Positions 10,201-18,700 of a DNA stretch of 64,000 bases are shown here, piece after piece (position 1 is the stretch's first letter; every line of letters begins with the position of its first letter). The translations under genes and the position numbers were made by a program. The DNA is taken from NCBI GenBank assembly GCA_036381475.1, contig DASVCT010000027.1, positions 1 through 64,000 of the forward strand, read 5' to 3'. The stretch is from ZC4RG29 sp036381475 (GTDB lineage: Bacteria > Bacteroidota > Bacteroidia > Cytophagales > Cyclobacteriaceae). Under the pieces are notes generated by a model. The model saw only the letters and a list, made by a program, of their open reading frames with translations. It was not told the origin of the DNA and ran no database searches.

Positions 10201-10585
10201 CGAGAACCTCGGGAACGGCGAATTCGCACTGCACCCGCTGCCGGACGAGGTACAAGTTAGCCCCATCAACAGCATATCCGTTTCCGATTTGAACGACGAT
10301 GGCAACCTCGACTTCCTGGCTGTCGGCAATTCTTTTTCGGAAGAGACCCTTACGGGATTTTTCGACGCCGGTATTGGCGTATGCGCTCTTGGCAACGGTG
10401 ATGGAACCTTCCGGCTGGTACCTCCTCAGTACAGTGGCTTCTGCGTGAGGACCGACGCCAAGGCCATCGGCGAGATCCGGGCGGGAGCCACGCGAACCTG
10501 GATCGTCACTTCCAACAGCGCACCGTTGGTTTCGTTCACGCTGGGCGAGGCGGAAAGCACATTGCCAATGGCAGAGAGACGATAA
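7244..10585 (+). CDS. FG-GAP/VCBS-repeat lipoprotein with ASPIC/UnbV domain
   Basis: Exported protein of 1,113 residues. The N-terminus is a lipoprotein signal (LLLLLFGAGC, Cys25). The rest is a set of FG-GAP/VCBS-type repeats, each with a calcium-loop signature such as DFNNDGRTDLFF, DINNDGWMDV, DYDLDGDLDLYL, DFDNDGLRDIFI, DLDNDGDLDLI and DFDKDGDLDVFV, consistent with one or two beta-propellers. An ASPIC/UnbV-type segment (about residues 520-610; GGATEVDSVVIVWPG) lies between the repeat blocks. Proteins of this kind are common beside SusC/SusD pairs in Cytophagales, but their role is unproven; surface binding or adhesion is a guess. It starts 82 bp after susD, beyond a terminator. Confidence 0.85.
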   Translation: MAIRNFHILRLVPTVLLLLLFGAGCREKPTTVFRLVPPEKSGIHFSNTIEESDSLNALTFEYIYNGAGVGAADFNNDGRTDLFFAGNVTSSQLYLNQGNLAFKDVTEEAGIHTEYWCTGVSVVDINNDGWMDVHVATIHPDIDKHVPDLFFINLGADENGIPRFENRAAELGVADSSYSTLAAFLDYDLDGDLDLYLLTNAIENYTRNVPIGQHTDGTGKSVDRLYRNDKQEDGSIRFTDVSAEAGILAEGWGLGVAVNDFNDDGWPDVYCANDFLSSDHLYINQRNGTFRDEIGAFMNHQEFNGMGADIADLNNDGYNDLVVLDMMPDDNLRQKTMFSGTGYDRFMKSLAMNYQPQYIRNVLQRNNGNRTFSDIGYQTGIYATDWSWAALLADFDNDGLRDIFITNGYPKDVTNMDFVSYSTESSMFGTDEQKQKSAIKAIRDLDGVFKPDFLFHNKGNFHFENVAAEWGLGTPSYANGATYADLDNDGDLDLITNNLNQTSRVYENTTNPSPDKGANFLRVQFTGPAGNPHGIGCKVWVYANAQTYYGEHYVQRGYLSSVEPIMHFGLGGATEVDSVVIVWPGATKEVIGRTNVNQVINVDFRNARDKYRPAESPKPLFTMNTPTPGIIQHEKDFVDYKHGQPTLPHKFSNLGPCLAVGDMNGDGLDDFVIGGPAHQRAKLFFRTSGGGYRIDSLDSKISEDVGVLLFDADKDGDLDLYCVSGSSEFGKTSEYYQDRLYLNDGKGKFSLQQGALPKIESSGSCAVAGDFDKDGDLDVFVGGRVVPTAYPLSPRSYLLRNDGHGKFEDVTLSASNGLDSVGMVTSALFSDTDNDGWPDLIVAGEWMPITIFKNDNGHFTKSKTLKTGWWYSLAAGDFDNDGDTDYLAGNLGLNSVLQVRDKEPVSIYAKDFDANGSIDPFISRYINGKEYPVHYRETMTGQVAGLRKLLLTYDQYGHMEMSKVLDFLGKDNMIVMRADCFESSFIENLGNGEFALHPLPDEVQVSPINSISVSDLNDDGNLDFLAVGNSFSEETLTGFFDAGIGVCALGNGDGTFRLVPPQYSGFCVRTDAKAIGEIRAGATRTWIVTSNSAPLVSFTLGEAESTLPMAERR

Positions 10586-10595
10586 TCCTTCGATC

Positions 10596-10619
10596 CCCTT
10601 CGACAGACTCAGGGACCGG
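10596..10619. repeat. Short intergenic repeat of the CTTCGACAGRCTCAGG type
   Basis: CCCTTCGACAGACTCAGGG (10596-10614) has short inverted ends (CCCT...AGGG) and resembles a motif I recognise from intergenic DNA of many bacteria. A partial match, CCTTCGACAGAGTGAG, occurs at 27448-27463 in this window. The assignment rests on resemblance only. Confidence 0.3.
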
Positions 10620-10656
10620 TCGCCAAATCCACACCTTGTCCGGAATGCTTGTAAAA

Positions 10657-10679
10657 TTATTTAGAAAATGTCTAAATAA
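10657..10679. promoter_or_regulatory. Fur/DtxR-like operator 1 upstream of the siderophore receptor gene
   Basis: Perfect palindrome with 9-bp arms: TTATTTAGA (10657-10665), five-base spacer, TCTAAATAA (10671-10679). An A+T-rich dyad of this kind before a siderophore-type receptor suggests an iron-responsive repressor site. The repressor itself is not in the window. Confidence 0.6.
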
Positions 10680-10716
10680 ACTTGCCGGAATGGATTCGTC
10701 GGTTTAGACTTGCGCG

Positions 10717-10737
10717 TTATTTAGAATTAGTCTAAAC
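10717..10737. promoter_or_regulatory. Fur/DtxR-like operator 2 abutting the receptor start codon
   Basis: TTATTTAGA (10717-10725), spacer ATTAG, then TCTAAAC (10731-10737), so the dyad ends against the ATG at 10738. It starts exactly 60 bp after operator 1. A further half-site, TTTAGAC, lies at 10703-10709. A repressor bound here would cover the translation start region. Iron control is inferred. Confidence 0.55.
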
Positions 10738-13149
10738 ATGAAACGAATCGCCATAGTTATGCTTCTGGCCTGGCAGGGGACTGCCTGGGCGCAAACAACG
10801 GGATCGGTGGTCGGCCACGTCCGAACCTCCGACGGCAACCCGGCAGAATACGTCAACATCAGCATCGAGGGTACGTCGAAAGGCACCGTCGCGGACCGCC
10901 GGGGCCATTTCGAGATCCGAAATCTGACACCCGGCCATTACGTGGTCATCGCCTCCTACGTGGGGCTGGAAACACAACGCCGCCCGGTTGAGGTAAACGC
11001 TGGGGAGACCGTTACCGTCGAATTCATACTGGCAGAAAGCGCAGAGCGGCTTCAGGAAGTCGTTATCTCGGGCGGCAGGACAAACATTGAAAGCGCCTAT
11101 GTCGCCAAGGCGCCGCTGAAAAACCTGGAAAATCCGCAGGCCTACAATACGGTCTCGGCCGACCTCCTGAAAGAACAGGCCATTACCAACTTTGACGACG
11201 CCCTGAAGAACGTCCCAGGCATCCACAAGCTTTGGGAGTCTACAGGCCGTGCTTATGGTGATGGCGCGTCGTATTATGCCCTTCGTGGCTTTGAGGCACA
11301 GGCTACCATGATCAACGGCCTGGCCGGTCTTACGAGCGGAAGCCTTGACCCGGCGAACATCGAAAGGATTGAAGTCATCAAAGGCCCCAGCGGCACGCTG
11401 TTCGGTGGCAGTCTCATCTCCTATGGGGGCCTCATCAACACCGTCACCAAAAAGCCGTATTCCGGCTTCGGCGGCGAGGTGGCCTACACTGCCGGCAGTT
11501 TCGGTCTGAATCGCGTCACGGCCGATATCAACACGCCTTTGAAAGATGAGAACCTGCTTCTTCGTGTCAACGCAGCCTACCAGACAGAGAACAGCTTCCA
11601 GGACGCCGGCTTCCGCAACTCGCTCTTTATCGCACCTACACTTGCCTACAAGGCAAGCGACCGCCTTTCTTTTCTTTTCGTCACGGAATTCATGCAGGAA
11701 GAACGAACCAATCCGACCATGCTATTCCTGGGAAGAAGTACGCCCTTGCAGTTTTCCAACCTGGAGGAGTTGAACTACAATCCGAAACTCTCGCTCACCA
11801 GCAACGACCTCTCTCTGAAGAACCCGCGGTACTACCTTCAGGGACAGGTTAATTATAAACTCTCTGACACCTGGACCTCTCAAACGGTGCTCTCAAGAGG
11901 ACTCGCAAAAGCAGACGGCTACTATTCCTACCTCTATGATAATGAGAACGGCCTGGGCGAATTCAGCCTGTGGATAAGCGATCAACAGGGACAGATCGTC
12001 ACGTCGCACATTCAGCAAAATTTCATCGGCGATTTCATGCTTGGCGGTATGAGAAACCGTATCGTGGCCGGGCTTGACTACTTCAACCGCAACATCATTG
12101 ACAACAGCACCGGCTACGCCTGGGTGCATAACGTCACTCCGCAGGGTGAGGTCAATTACGTCAACCCCTACACGGGCGTCGAAGTAGAGCCCAACTATCT
12201 TACGCGCACGTCGATCGACAACCTCCTTGCTTCAGCCGGGATGAGCCAGAGCAATTCAAAAGATGCAGCGTACGGTGCATACGTGTCAGACATACTAAAC
12301 CTCACCCCCTCCTTGTTGGTTATGGCCAGCTTGCGCTTCGACTATTTCGACACGGACGGCGACATTACGACGGAAGATGACGACTACGATCAGACTGCCT
12401 TATCACCGAAGTTTGGTTTGCTGTACCAGATCCTGCCTGACCGTCTCTCTCTTTTTGTGAATTACATGAATGGCTTCAAGAACGTTGGCCCACAAACCGT
12501 TGCGGATCCGGACGGCCAGAATCCCCGGATCAAAACCTTTGAACCCGAACATGCCAACCAGGTAGAGGTGGGAATCAAGACGAATCTGTTCTCCGAACGC
12601 CTGAATGCAACCCTGAGTTACTACGACATCAACGTATCGAACCTGGTAACGGGCGACCCTGAAAACGTGAACAACAGCCTGCAGGGCGGCGAAGTGGTCA
12701 GCAAGGGTTTCGAAGTTGACATTCACGCACGGCCCGTTGACGGACTGAGCCTCATCCTTGGATATAGTCACAATGAAAGCGAGGTGGTCGAAGGCGATGA
12801 AGGCAACATCTGGCTGGAGACCGGACGCCGGCCCATCTACTCGGGTCCCGGCGATTTGCTTAACGCATGGGCTACGTATTCCTTTGGAATCGGCCCGTTA
12901 CGCGGCGTGGGATTTGGGGTCGGCGCGAATTACGTGAGCGAACTTAACATTCTCGACAGCCAGATAACCGGTACGTTTACGCTTCCTTCTTACACCGTCT
13001 TTAACGCCACCTTGTTCTACAACGCAACAAGGTTCCGGGCGGCGATCAACGTGAACAACCTCACGGACAAGCAATACTATACCGGCTACTCGACAATCAA
13101 TCCGCAAAAGCCGAGAAATGCAGTCGTGAGCCTCGCCTACAAATTCTGA
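10738..13149 (+). CDS. TonB-dependent siderophore-type receptor
   Basis: Outer-membrane receptor of 803 residues, probably for a ferric siderophore. It has a signal peptide (cleavage after AWA, about residue 18), a carboxypeptidase-regulatory-like domain (about 22-105; VVGHVRTSDGNPAEYVNI), a plug (about 130-240; FDDALKNVPGIHKL, ERIEVIKGPSGTLFGG, GGLINTVTKKP) and a 22-strand-type barrel ending in ...VSLAYKF. The plug motif VIKGPSGTLFGG with GLINTVTKKP is typical of the FhuA/FhuE/FpvA siderophore group. Two Fur-like dyads precede it, and a PepSY membrane protein follows 7 bp after the stop, a common iron-uptake pairing. The exact siderophore cannot be told. Confidence 0.9.
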   Translation: MKRIAIVMLLAWQGTAWAQTTGSVVGHVRTSDGNPAEYVNISIEGTSKGTVADRRGHFEIRNLTPGHYVVIASYVGLETQRRPVEVNAGETVTVEFILAESAERLQEVVISGGRTNIESAYVAKAPLKNLENPQAYNTVSADLLKEQAITNFDDALKNVPGIHKLWESTGRAYGDGASYYALRGFEAQATMINGLAGLTSGSLDPANIERIEVIKGPSGTLFGGSLISYGGLINTVTKKPYSGFGGEVAYTAGSFGLNRVTADINTPLKDENLLLRVNAAYQTENSFQDAGFRNSLFIAPTLAYKASDRLSFLFVTEFMQEERTNPTMLFLGRSTPLQFSNLEELNYNPKLSLTSNDLSLKNPRYYLQGQVNYKLSDTWTSQTVLSRGLAKADGYYSYLYDNENGLGEFSLWISDQQGQIVTSHIQQNFIGDFMLGGMRNRIVAGLDYFNRNIIDNSTGYAWVHNVTPQGEVNYVNPYTGVEVEPNYLTRTSIDNLLASAGMSQSNSKDAAYGAYVSDILNLTPSLLVMASLRFDYFDTDGDITTEDDDYDQTALSPKFGLLYQILPDRLSLFVNYMNGFKNVGPQTVADPDGQNPRIKTFEPEHANQVEVGIKTNLFSERLNATLSYYDINVSNLVTGDPENVNNSLQGGEVVSKGFEVDIHARPVDGLSLILGYSHNESEVVEGDEGNIWLETGRRPIYSGPGDLLNAWATYSFGIGPLRGVGFGVGANYVSELNILDSQITGTFTLPSYTVFNATLFYNATRFRAAINVNNLTDKQYYTGYSTINPQKPRNAVVSLAYKF

Positions 13150-13156
13150 CGTTGGC

Positions 13157-14350
13157 ATGACGATACGGAAGGCGGTAGCAAAGATTCACCTGTGGCTCGG
13201 ACTTGCATCCGGGCCGGTGGTGTTTGTCGTGGCGGTGACCGGGTGCCTGTATGCGTTTCAGAAGGAGATACAGGACTGGACTCAGCCCTTCCGGTTTGTT
13301 GAGCGGCAAATTGGTCCGTTCCTTCCGCCTTCCGTACTCAAAGCCGTCGCAGAAAAGGAGCTTCCAGACCGGCATGTCCACGCCGTTCAATACCTGGGAC
13401 CGGACCGTGCCGCGCAGGTGATCTTTTATAATACGGATCCGGAATACTACTACCTGGTCTATGTCAATCCCTACACCGGGGACGTACTTGCTGTAAAGGA
13501 TATGGCACGCGACTTTTTCGCGATTGTCCTCGATGGTCATTTTTATCTCTGGCTTCCGCCAGGGATCGGTCAGCCCGTCGTAGCCAGTGCTACCCTGGTC
13601 TTTGTCGTGATGCTGATATCGGGGCTTGTGCTTTGGTGGCCGCGTAAACCGAAGCAGGTCCGCCAACGGTTCGCGATACGATGGAACGCAAAGTGGAAGC
13701 GGGTAAACTACGATCTGCACAATGTGGTTGGATTTTACGCCTGGGCTGTGGCGATCCTGCTGGCGAGCACGGGCCTCGTATGGGGCTTTCAGTGGTGGGC
13801 AAACGGGTGGTATCGGGTGGCTGGCGGCGAGAAATCGTTGGTCTATTCGGAGCCGGCCTCTGACACCACGCAAGTGTATCCGTCCGATGCGGCAGCCATC
13901 GACAAAGTCTTCGCGGTGATGCAACAACAGTATCCGGACGCCCGCAGCATAGAAGTCCATATCCCGGTAACCGCAGTGTCACCCATTAGCGCTAACGCCA
14001 ATCCCGATGAAGAAACTTACTGGAAGCTGGACTACCGGTATTTCGATCAGTACACCTTGGAAGAGCTGTCCATCAATCACGTCTACGGACGATATGACGA
14101 TGCAACAGCTGCCGACAAACTGGTCCGCATGAACTATGACGTGCACACCGGCGCCATCCTTGGGCTACCGGGAAAGTTCCTGGTGTTTTTTGCGAGCCTG
14201 CTCTGTGCCAGCCTCCCCGTGACCGGGTTTGTTATTTGGTGGGGACGGAAATACAAGAAGAAGCGTGATGCCTCCGTAAAAAAGTTTGCCACGCCAAACG
14301 TTCGCAAGCGGAAACCTGAAGCGGCATTAGAAAAAGTTCAAATTGAATAG
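13157..14350 (+). CDS. PepSY-associated transmembrane protein (iron-uptake-linked)
   Basis: Inner-membrane protein of 397 residues of the PepSY-TM group. Transmembrane segments are visible at about 14-34 (LGLASGPVVFVVAVTGCLYAF), 137-160 (VVASATLVFVVMLISGLVLWW), 195-214 and 340-362 (FLVFFASLLCASLPVTGFVIWW), with PepSY-like periplasmic parts between them. The start of the family, KIHLWLGLASG, is present. Such proteins often sit beside siderophore receptors and may reduce ferric siderophores or help release iron; that role is inferred. It lies 7 bp after the receptor gene and probably shares its iron-regulated transcript. The C-terminus is basic. Confidence 0.85.
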   Translation: MTIRKAVAKIHLWLGLASGPVVFVVAVTGCLYAFQKEIQDWTQPFRFVERQIGPFLPPSVLKAVAEKELPDRHVHAVQYLGPDRAAQVIFYNTDPEYYYLVYVNPYTGDVLAVKDMARDFFAIVLDGHFYLWLPPGIGQPVVASATLVFVVMLISGLVLWWPRKPKQVRQRFAIRWNAKWKRVNYDLHNVVGFYAWAVAILLASTGLVWGFQWWANGWYRVAGGEKSLVYSEPASDTTQVYPSDAAAIDKVFAVMQQQYPDARSIEVHIPVTAVSPISANANPDEETYWKLDYRYFDQYTLEELSINHVYGRYDDATAADKLVRMNYDVHTGAILGLPGKFLVFFASLLCASLPVTGFVIWWGRKYKKKRDASVKKFATPNVRKRKPEAALEKVQIE

Positions 14351-14554
14351 ACAAGAGGTGACGGGATTTCTCCTCGATTTCACCTGTCATCACCGCATGG
14401 CGCCAGCGTGAGCCCGATCGAATTCGACACAACACACAAAATTTCCCGGTCAATTCCGAAAAATATTGCATAAAATACACGAACAGCGCAGGATGTAGGC
14501 TGTGATTGTGTATCTTAATGGCATCTGAAACATCTGTGTAAGAGATCCCTCTCG

Positions 14555-16597
14555 ATGAACAGCAGGAGATCAGAGTTATTGCGTACATTTTTTTCTCTGT
14601 CCAGGTTTGCGTCGATCCTATCGTGCCTGCTATTGCCTTGTGCGTTCTCATTCGCCCAGCAAGTGCCTTCGGTGGACACGTTAAAGAAGCTCAGCATTGA
14701 GGAATTGCTGAACATGGAGGTGACGTCGGTGTCGCGTCGGGCGGAACCATTATCGTCGGCGGCGGCTGCCGTGCAGGTTATCACCCGTGAAGATATCAGT
14801 CGCTCGGGTGCAACCAGTATTCCGGAAGCGCTGCGTCTGGCCGGTAACATACAGATCGGGCAAAAGAACGCCCACGATTGGGCTATTAGTGCCCGCGGAT
14901 TCAATACGGATCTTTCGAACAAGCTACTGGTGCTGATTGATGGTCGGACCGTTTACACACCGCTGTTTTCCGGCGTGTTCTGGGACCGCCAGGATTACCT
15001 TCTTGAGGACATTGAACGGATTGAAGTGATCAGCGGACCTGGCGGAACCCTCTGGGGCGCCAACGCAGTGAACGGAATCATCAACATCATCACCCGAAGC
15101 GCAAAGGAAACGAAGGGCCTGTATGCCGAGGCGGGTGGCGGGACGGAATTGCGCAGCTTTGTCGGCGCCCGGTACGGCGGGAGCACAGGCGAGAACGTTG
15201 CGTACCGTGTATACGGAAAATACTTTGATCGGGACGACGCTGTATTTCCCGACGGCGGATCGTCCATGGACGCATGGCACATGGGTCAGGCTGGATTCCG
15301 GCTCGACGTGGGGCCGTCATCCAACCTCATCACGGTGCACGGAGATTATTATCGCGGCGATCTCGGGTTGACCACCGGCGGTAAATCCGACACCCATGGC
15401 GGTAACCTCCTGGTGCGGTGGAACAAGCGTTTTTCCGATAATTCAGCCATACGTCTGCGGGTGTATTACGACAACACCTGGCTGGATCAGGCCGTGCCTC
15501 CTACCTTAACCGAAGATGGAAGCTTTGAGCTTGCCCCTGCCGGTCGTCTTAAAGACAATCTCAACACGTACGACGTGGACTTTCAACACACCCTCCACGC
15601 AGGCACACACCATCTGTTCGTATGGGGGTTGGGATTCCGGCAGACACACAACGATGTCACGAGCGCACCAGCGTTGGCGTTTGTTCCCGCAGAGCTAGAC
15701 CGCTCATTGTTCAGCGTCTTTTTGCAGGACAAAATTGCAATACAGGAAAACTTCGCCTTCACGGTCGGTACGAAGTTGGAACACAACGACTATACAGGAA
15801 TTGAATTCGAACCGAACGTGCGGCTTCAATACGATCTTCCACACGACCAGACGCTCTGGGCGTCAGTATCGCGCGCCGTGCGTATGCCTTCTCGCATCGA
15901 CCGTCACGTCAGGCTGCCGACACCCAACTTCTCTCCTGTGGTTGACAACCTCCTGGTGGGTGGCGAAGGCTTCATTTCCGAGACGGTGATCGCCTACGAG
16001 GCGGGCTATCGTGCCCAGATTGCCTCCGCACTCTTTGGTTCGCTGTCCGCATTCTACAATGTGTATGATCACCTTCGCAGTACAAGCACCAGTCCCCCTG
16101 ATCCTGTTTTTGGATTGCCGTTCCCACTTTTTTATGAGAACAATCTCGAAGGTGAAACGTACGGGCTCGAACTCACGCTTACGTGGCAGGCACTCTCCTG
16201 GTGGAAACTCCATACGTCATACGACTACCTTGAAGGCGACATCCGGGTAAAGGAAGGAGCCAGTGATTTCAACAATGCACTGAATGAAACGGCCGATCCA
16301 AAACACCGCTTCTCGCTTCGTTCGTCTATGGAGTTGACGTCTACCATTGCCCTGGATGCCGGGTACCGGTGGATTGATGAATTCACCTATAACAATGCCG
16401 GCAATGCCGAGAACTTTGACGGCTATCACGAACTCGAAGTGTGCCTGGGCTGGCAGTTGTCCCCTGCGTTGCGGCTTTCCGTCACGGGCCAAAACCTCCT
16501 TCACGATAACCATGAAGAGTACCCGATATCCGGAGGGGGTACACGTACCGCCATCCAGCGCAGCGTCTACGGCAAGATCGCCTGCCGGTTGCCTTAG
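14555..16597 (+). CDS. TonB-dependent outer-membrane receptor
   Basis: Receptor of 680 residues with signal peptide (cleaved near SFA, residue 34) and the N-terminal motif LKKLSIEELLNMEVTSVSRRAEPLS, characteristic of a broad group of TonB-dependent receptors. The plug follows at about 65-180 (IDGRTVYTPLFSGVFWD, ERIEVISGPGGTLWGANAVNGIINIITR), then the barrel, ending ...YGKIACRLP. No STN or carboxypeptidase-like domain is present, so its architecture differs from both transporters upstream. It lies 204 bp after the PepSY gene, and I see no palindromic operator there. The ligand is unknown. Its stop overlaps the convergent DUF1761 gene by four bases. Confidence 0.88.
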   Translation: MNSRRSELLRTFFSLSRFASILSCLLLPCAFSFAQQVPSVDTLKKLSIEELLNMEVTSVSRRAEPLSSAAAAVQVITREDISRSGATSIPEALRLAGNIQIGQKNAHDWAISARGFNTDLSNKLLVLIDGRTVYTPLFSGVFWDRQDYLLEDIERIEVISGPGGTLWGANAVNGIINIITRSAKETKGLYAEAGGGTELRSFVGARYGGSTGENVAYRVYGKYFDRDDAVFPDGGSSMDAWHMGQAGFRLDVGPSSNLITVHGDYYRGDLGLTTGGKSDTHGGNLLVRWNKRFSDNSAIRLRVYYDNTWLDQAVPPTLTEDGSFELAPAGRLKDNLNTYDVDFQHTLHAGTHHLFVWGLGFRQTHNDVTSAPALAFVPAELDRSLFSVFLQDKIAIQENFAFTVGTKLEHNDYTGIEFEPNVRLQYDLPHDQTLWASVSRAVRMPSRIDRHVRLPTPNFSPVVDNLLVGGEGFISETVIAYEAGYRAQIASALFGSLSAFYNVYDHLRSTSTSPPDPVFGLPFPLFYENNLEGETYGLELTLTWQALSWWKLHTSYDYLEGDIRVKEGASDFNNALNETADPKHRFSLRSSMELTSTIALDAGYRWIDEFTYNNAGNAENFDGYHELEVCLGWQLSPALRLSVTGQNLLHDNHEEYPISGGGTRTAIQRSVYGKIACRLP

Positions 16598-17010
16598 CTT
16601 TTCTTCACCCAGGACCCCAGTATGAGGCCTGCAATCGTCAGTGACACCACTACATAACCTCCTGTAATCCAGGCAAGACCGTAGGGCGCTCCCGCAAACA
16701 TGTTGCTGTTCATCGTGTGCAGATGATGGATCCCAAATGCGACGACAAATCCTGTTGCAGCGGCCCGAATGCCTGTAGTGCCAAGCCTTGCCAGCAACCA
16801 CGCCATCACATACACTGACGCGATAATGGCTACGGAGTTCATGATCCAGATGCTCACTTCATCCGACCCGCTCTCCATGGAAGCCGGGTCAATTCCTACA
16901 AATGCGGCCCATTGTTCACCGAACAGCAAACCGTACCAGACAAAGCCGACGAGGTGCATCACCACGATGGACACCCATACGGCAACGTGATTGATCTTGA
17001 GATTATTCAT
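16594..17010 (-). CDS. DUF1761-type small membrane protein
   Basis: Four-helix membrane protein of 138 residues. The N-terminus (INHVAVWVSIVVMHLVGFVWYGLLFGEQWAAFVGI) matches the DUF1761 pattern, with a conserved asparagine-histidine start and a WY-LF-W block. Hydrophobic segments lie at about 8-27, 53-72, 82-98 and 112-132. The function of the family is not established. It is convergent with the receptor gene, and their 3' ends overlap by four bases. Confidence 0.7.
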   Translation of the reverse strand: MNNLKINHVAVWVSIVVMHLVGFVWYGLLFGEQWAAFVGIDPASMESGSDEVSIWIMNSVAIIASVYVMAWLLARLGTTGIRAAATGFVVAFGIHHLHTMNSNMFAGAPYGLAWITGGYVVVSLTIAGLILGSWVKKS

Positions 17011-17101
17011 TGGCCAGGGGGTTTAGGGTGCAAGGGGAAACGGTACAGGAAGGTAACAAAAAGGCGACTTTCCTGAAAACACCACCGGTTTCACGACATC
17101 C

Positions 17102-18082
17102 TTATCGCTTCCACTCCTTCCTGGCGTTCAGGAGTACCTGTGTACGAACGGCCTGATGAATACTCGCATTGATTTCATAGCCCACCATCAGGACAATGGT
17201 AATGAGCTGCATCCACACCATCAGCGCGATCAGAACACCAATAGATCCGTACAGTTTGTTATACGTGCCGAAGTTGGTGATGTAAAACGAAAATCCGTAC
17301 GTGACCGCCAGGCAAAGGATCGTGGCAACGGATGACCCGGCGGAAAAAAATCGCCAGTTGTAGTGGATGGCTGGGCCGAAATAATAGATGAGGGCGATCG
17401 CAATAAAGAACACAATGAAGATGACCACAAAGCGGAGTATCAACAACAGGTACACCGTGTAACTGCTCAGGTTGATCCACTCGAAGCCCGACAGCTTGCC
17501 TGTCGCGTAATCCAGTCCGATTTGCCCCACCACGAGAAGGATGATAGCAAGTATCAATACAAAAGCCATGGCCACGGTAAGACCGGTGGCAATGAGCCGC
17601 ATTCTTAACCCACTGCGATTTTCTATCGTCTTGTAGCAGGCGTTGAAGGCACGCATGAGCGACATCATCCCGTTGGTGGACAAGTAGAGCGAGAACAAAA
17701 AACCGAAGGTGAGCAGTCCCCCGCGCGTATTGACAGCAATATCCTTTATTGTATGCGTGACCGCAGGTGACATGCTGTCGGGCAGCAGGTTGTTGAGGAA
17801 AGCAATAATGCTTGTCTCGTTGACACTTGGCACCAGAACGGTGATATAGGGTATGAGTGTGAACAGGAAGATTATCGCCGGAAATATGGCAAGGATAAAA
17901 TTGAAGGCTACGCCGTTGGCCCGGTCTATGATTTCATCCTTTTCCAGCTTGCGCAGGAAAGTCCGGGTAAGTGTATAGAGCGAGACATTCTCATAGCGCC
18001 TGAACCGGATCCGGCGCATCCAGTCTATGAAAAGCCTGCCTGGGTTCCATGTCAGGAATACACGTTTGTACTTGTACTTCAT
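17102..18082 (-). CDS. YihY/BrkB-family inner-membrane protein
   Basis: Integral membrane protein of 326 residues of the YihY/virulence-factor-BrkB family. It shows a cytoplasmic N-terminal stretch, then about six transmembrane helices, with the family signature DRANGVAFNFILAIFPAIIFLFTLIPYI near residues 56-83 and GMMSLMRAFNACYKTIENRSG near 133-153. The C-terminal MVGYEINASIHQAV is also typical. The family was once called ribonuclease BN by mistake; its real transport role is unclear. The start ATG overlaps the stop of the thioesterase gene upstream (ATGA), showing translational coupling. Confidence 0.88.
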   Translation of the reverse strand: MKYKYKRVFLTWNPGRLFIDWMRRIRFRRYENVSLYTLTRTFLRKLEKDEIIDRANGVAFNFILAIFPAIIFLFTLIPYITVLVPSVNETSIIAFLNNLLPDSMSPAVTHTIKDIAVNTRGGLLTFGFLFSLYLSTNGMMSLMRAFNACYKTIENRSGLRMRLIATGLTVAMAFVLILAIILLVVGQIGLDYATGKLSGFEWINLSSYTVYLLLILRFVVIFIVFFIAIALIYYFGPAIHYNWRFFSAGSSVATILCLAVTYGFSFYITNFGTYNKLYGSIGVLIALMVWMQLITIVLMVGYEINASIHQAVRTQVLLNARKEWKR

Positions 18083-18486
18083 TTAAAAAAAGGTTCCAGT
18101 ACCTGCCGCATCTGTTCCGGCGGACGGCACGGCCGTCCCGTCGTCTTGTCTACAAATGCCAGCAGTGTCTCGCCTTCATGGATCAATTCATTCGCCTCGT
18201 TGTATATGCTGTATTCAAATCTTATTCTCACTCCCGGTGGTTGTCGCAGGACCGTCACGATCCGAAGCAGTTCGTCGTATCTGGCCGGCGCCAGAAACCG
18301 CGACCGGTTTTCGAGGACGGGCATCATCACCCCCATCGACTCGATCTCTTTATACGTCACGCCCAGCTGCCTCAAACTCTCAACACGGGCCACCTCATAG
18401 TACATCGCATATATGCCATAATATACATAACCCATCTGATCCGTTTCTCCATATCGTACGCGTACTGTGGTTTCAGAAGTGTACAT
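18079..18486 (-). CDS. Acyl-CoA thioesterase, 4-hydroxybenzoyl-CoA thioesterase (YbgC) type
   Basis: Hot-dog-fold thioesterase of 135 residues. The motif RVRYGETDQMGYVYYGIYAMYYEVARVE (about residues 9-36) carries the catalytic aspartate and the helix that follows in the 4HBT group; RSRFLAPARYDELL and FEYSIYNEANELIHEGETLLAFVD complete the fold. The frame is open for 14 codons further upstream, but the ATG at 18486 (MYTSETTVRV) matches family starts. An octamer-repeat element ends six bases upstream of this ATG. It overlaps the YihY gene by four bases. The acyl substrate is unknown. Confidence 0.87.
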   Translation of the reverse strand: MYTSETTVRVRYGETDQMGYVYYGIYAMYYEVARVESLRQLGVTYKEIESMGVMMPVLENRSRFLAPARYDELLRIVTVLRQPPGVRIRFEYSIYNEANELIHEGETLLAFVDKTTGRPCRPPEQMRQVLEPFFK

Positions 18487-18492
18487 TATTAT

Positions 18493-18587
18493 GTGTTGAT
18501 GTGTTGAAGTGCCTGCCCGACTGCCCAACGACGTCTCGATGTTTCGACAACACCCCTCGGGCAGGCGGGTTGAAGTATTGAAGTTGG
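18493..18587. repeat. Octamer-arm palindromic element, copy A
   Basis: Begins with GTGTTGAT GTGTTGAA, then a core with inverted GCCTGCCC...GGGCAGGC ends (18511-18567), then GGTTGAAGTATTGAAG. The core (GTCTCGATG, TCGACAACACCC) is nearly identical, in inverted orientation, to 37813-37900. This copy has an extra eight bases (GACTGCCC) in the left part of the core. It lies between the divergent-looking 5' end of the thioesterase gene and the 3' end of mltG. Confidence 0.7.
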
Positions 18588-18670
18588 TGCTACGTCGATA
18601 AATTTGTCCTTTGCATTCTTATGTCTGTGTGCTCTTCTAGTGCCCATAAACACCATGTTGTTTTGTATGC

Positions 18671-18700
18671 CCCTTGCATCTGCGTCTGCAACTGCAACTA
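18671..18700 (-). repeat. GCAGAT-type hexamer repeat at the mltG stop codon
   Basis: On the minus strand the repeat reads TAG, TTGCAGTTGCAGACGC, AGATGCAAGGG. The TAG is the stop codon of mltG. The same 30-base arrangement, with three substitutions, follows the GH140 gene at 29381-29410, and a related one lies at 56587-56616 where no gene ends. The repeat therefore seems to carry its own TAG. Confidence 0.65.

Noticed and set aside
14351..14554. Iron-type operator before the third TonB-dependent receptor
   Set aside because: I searched the 204-bp gap for the TTTAGA-N5-TCTAAA dyad and found none; only weak GGTGA/TCACC repeats occur.
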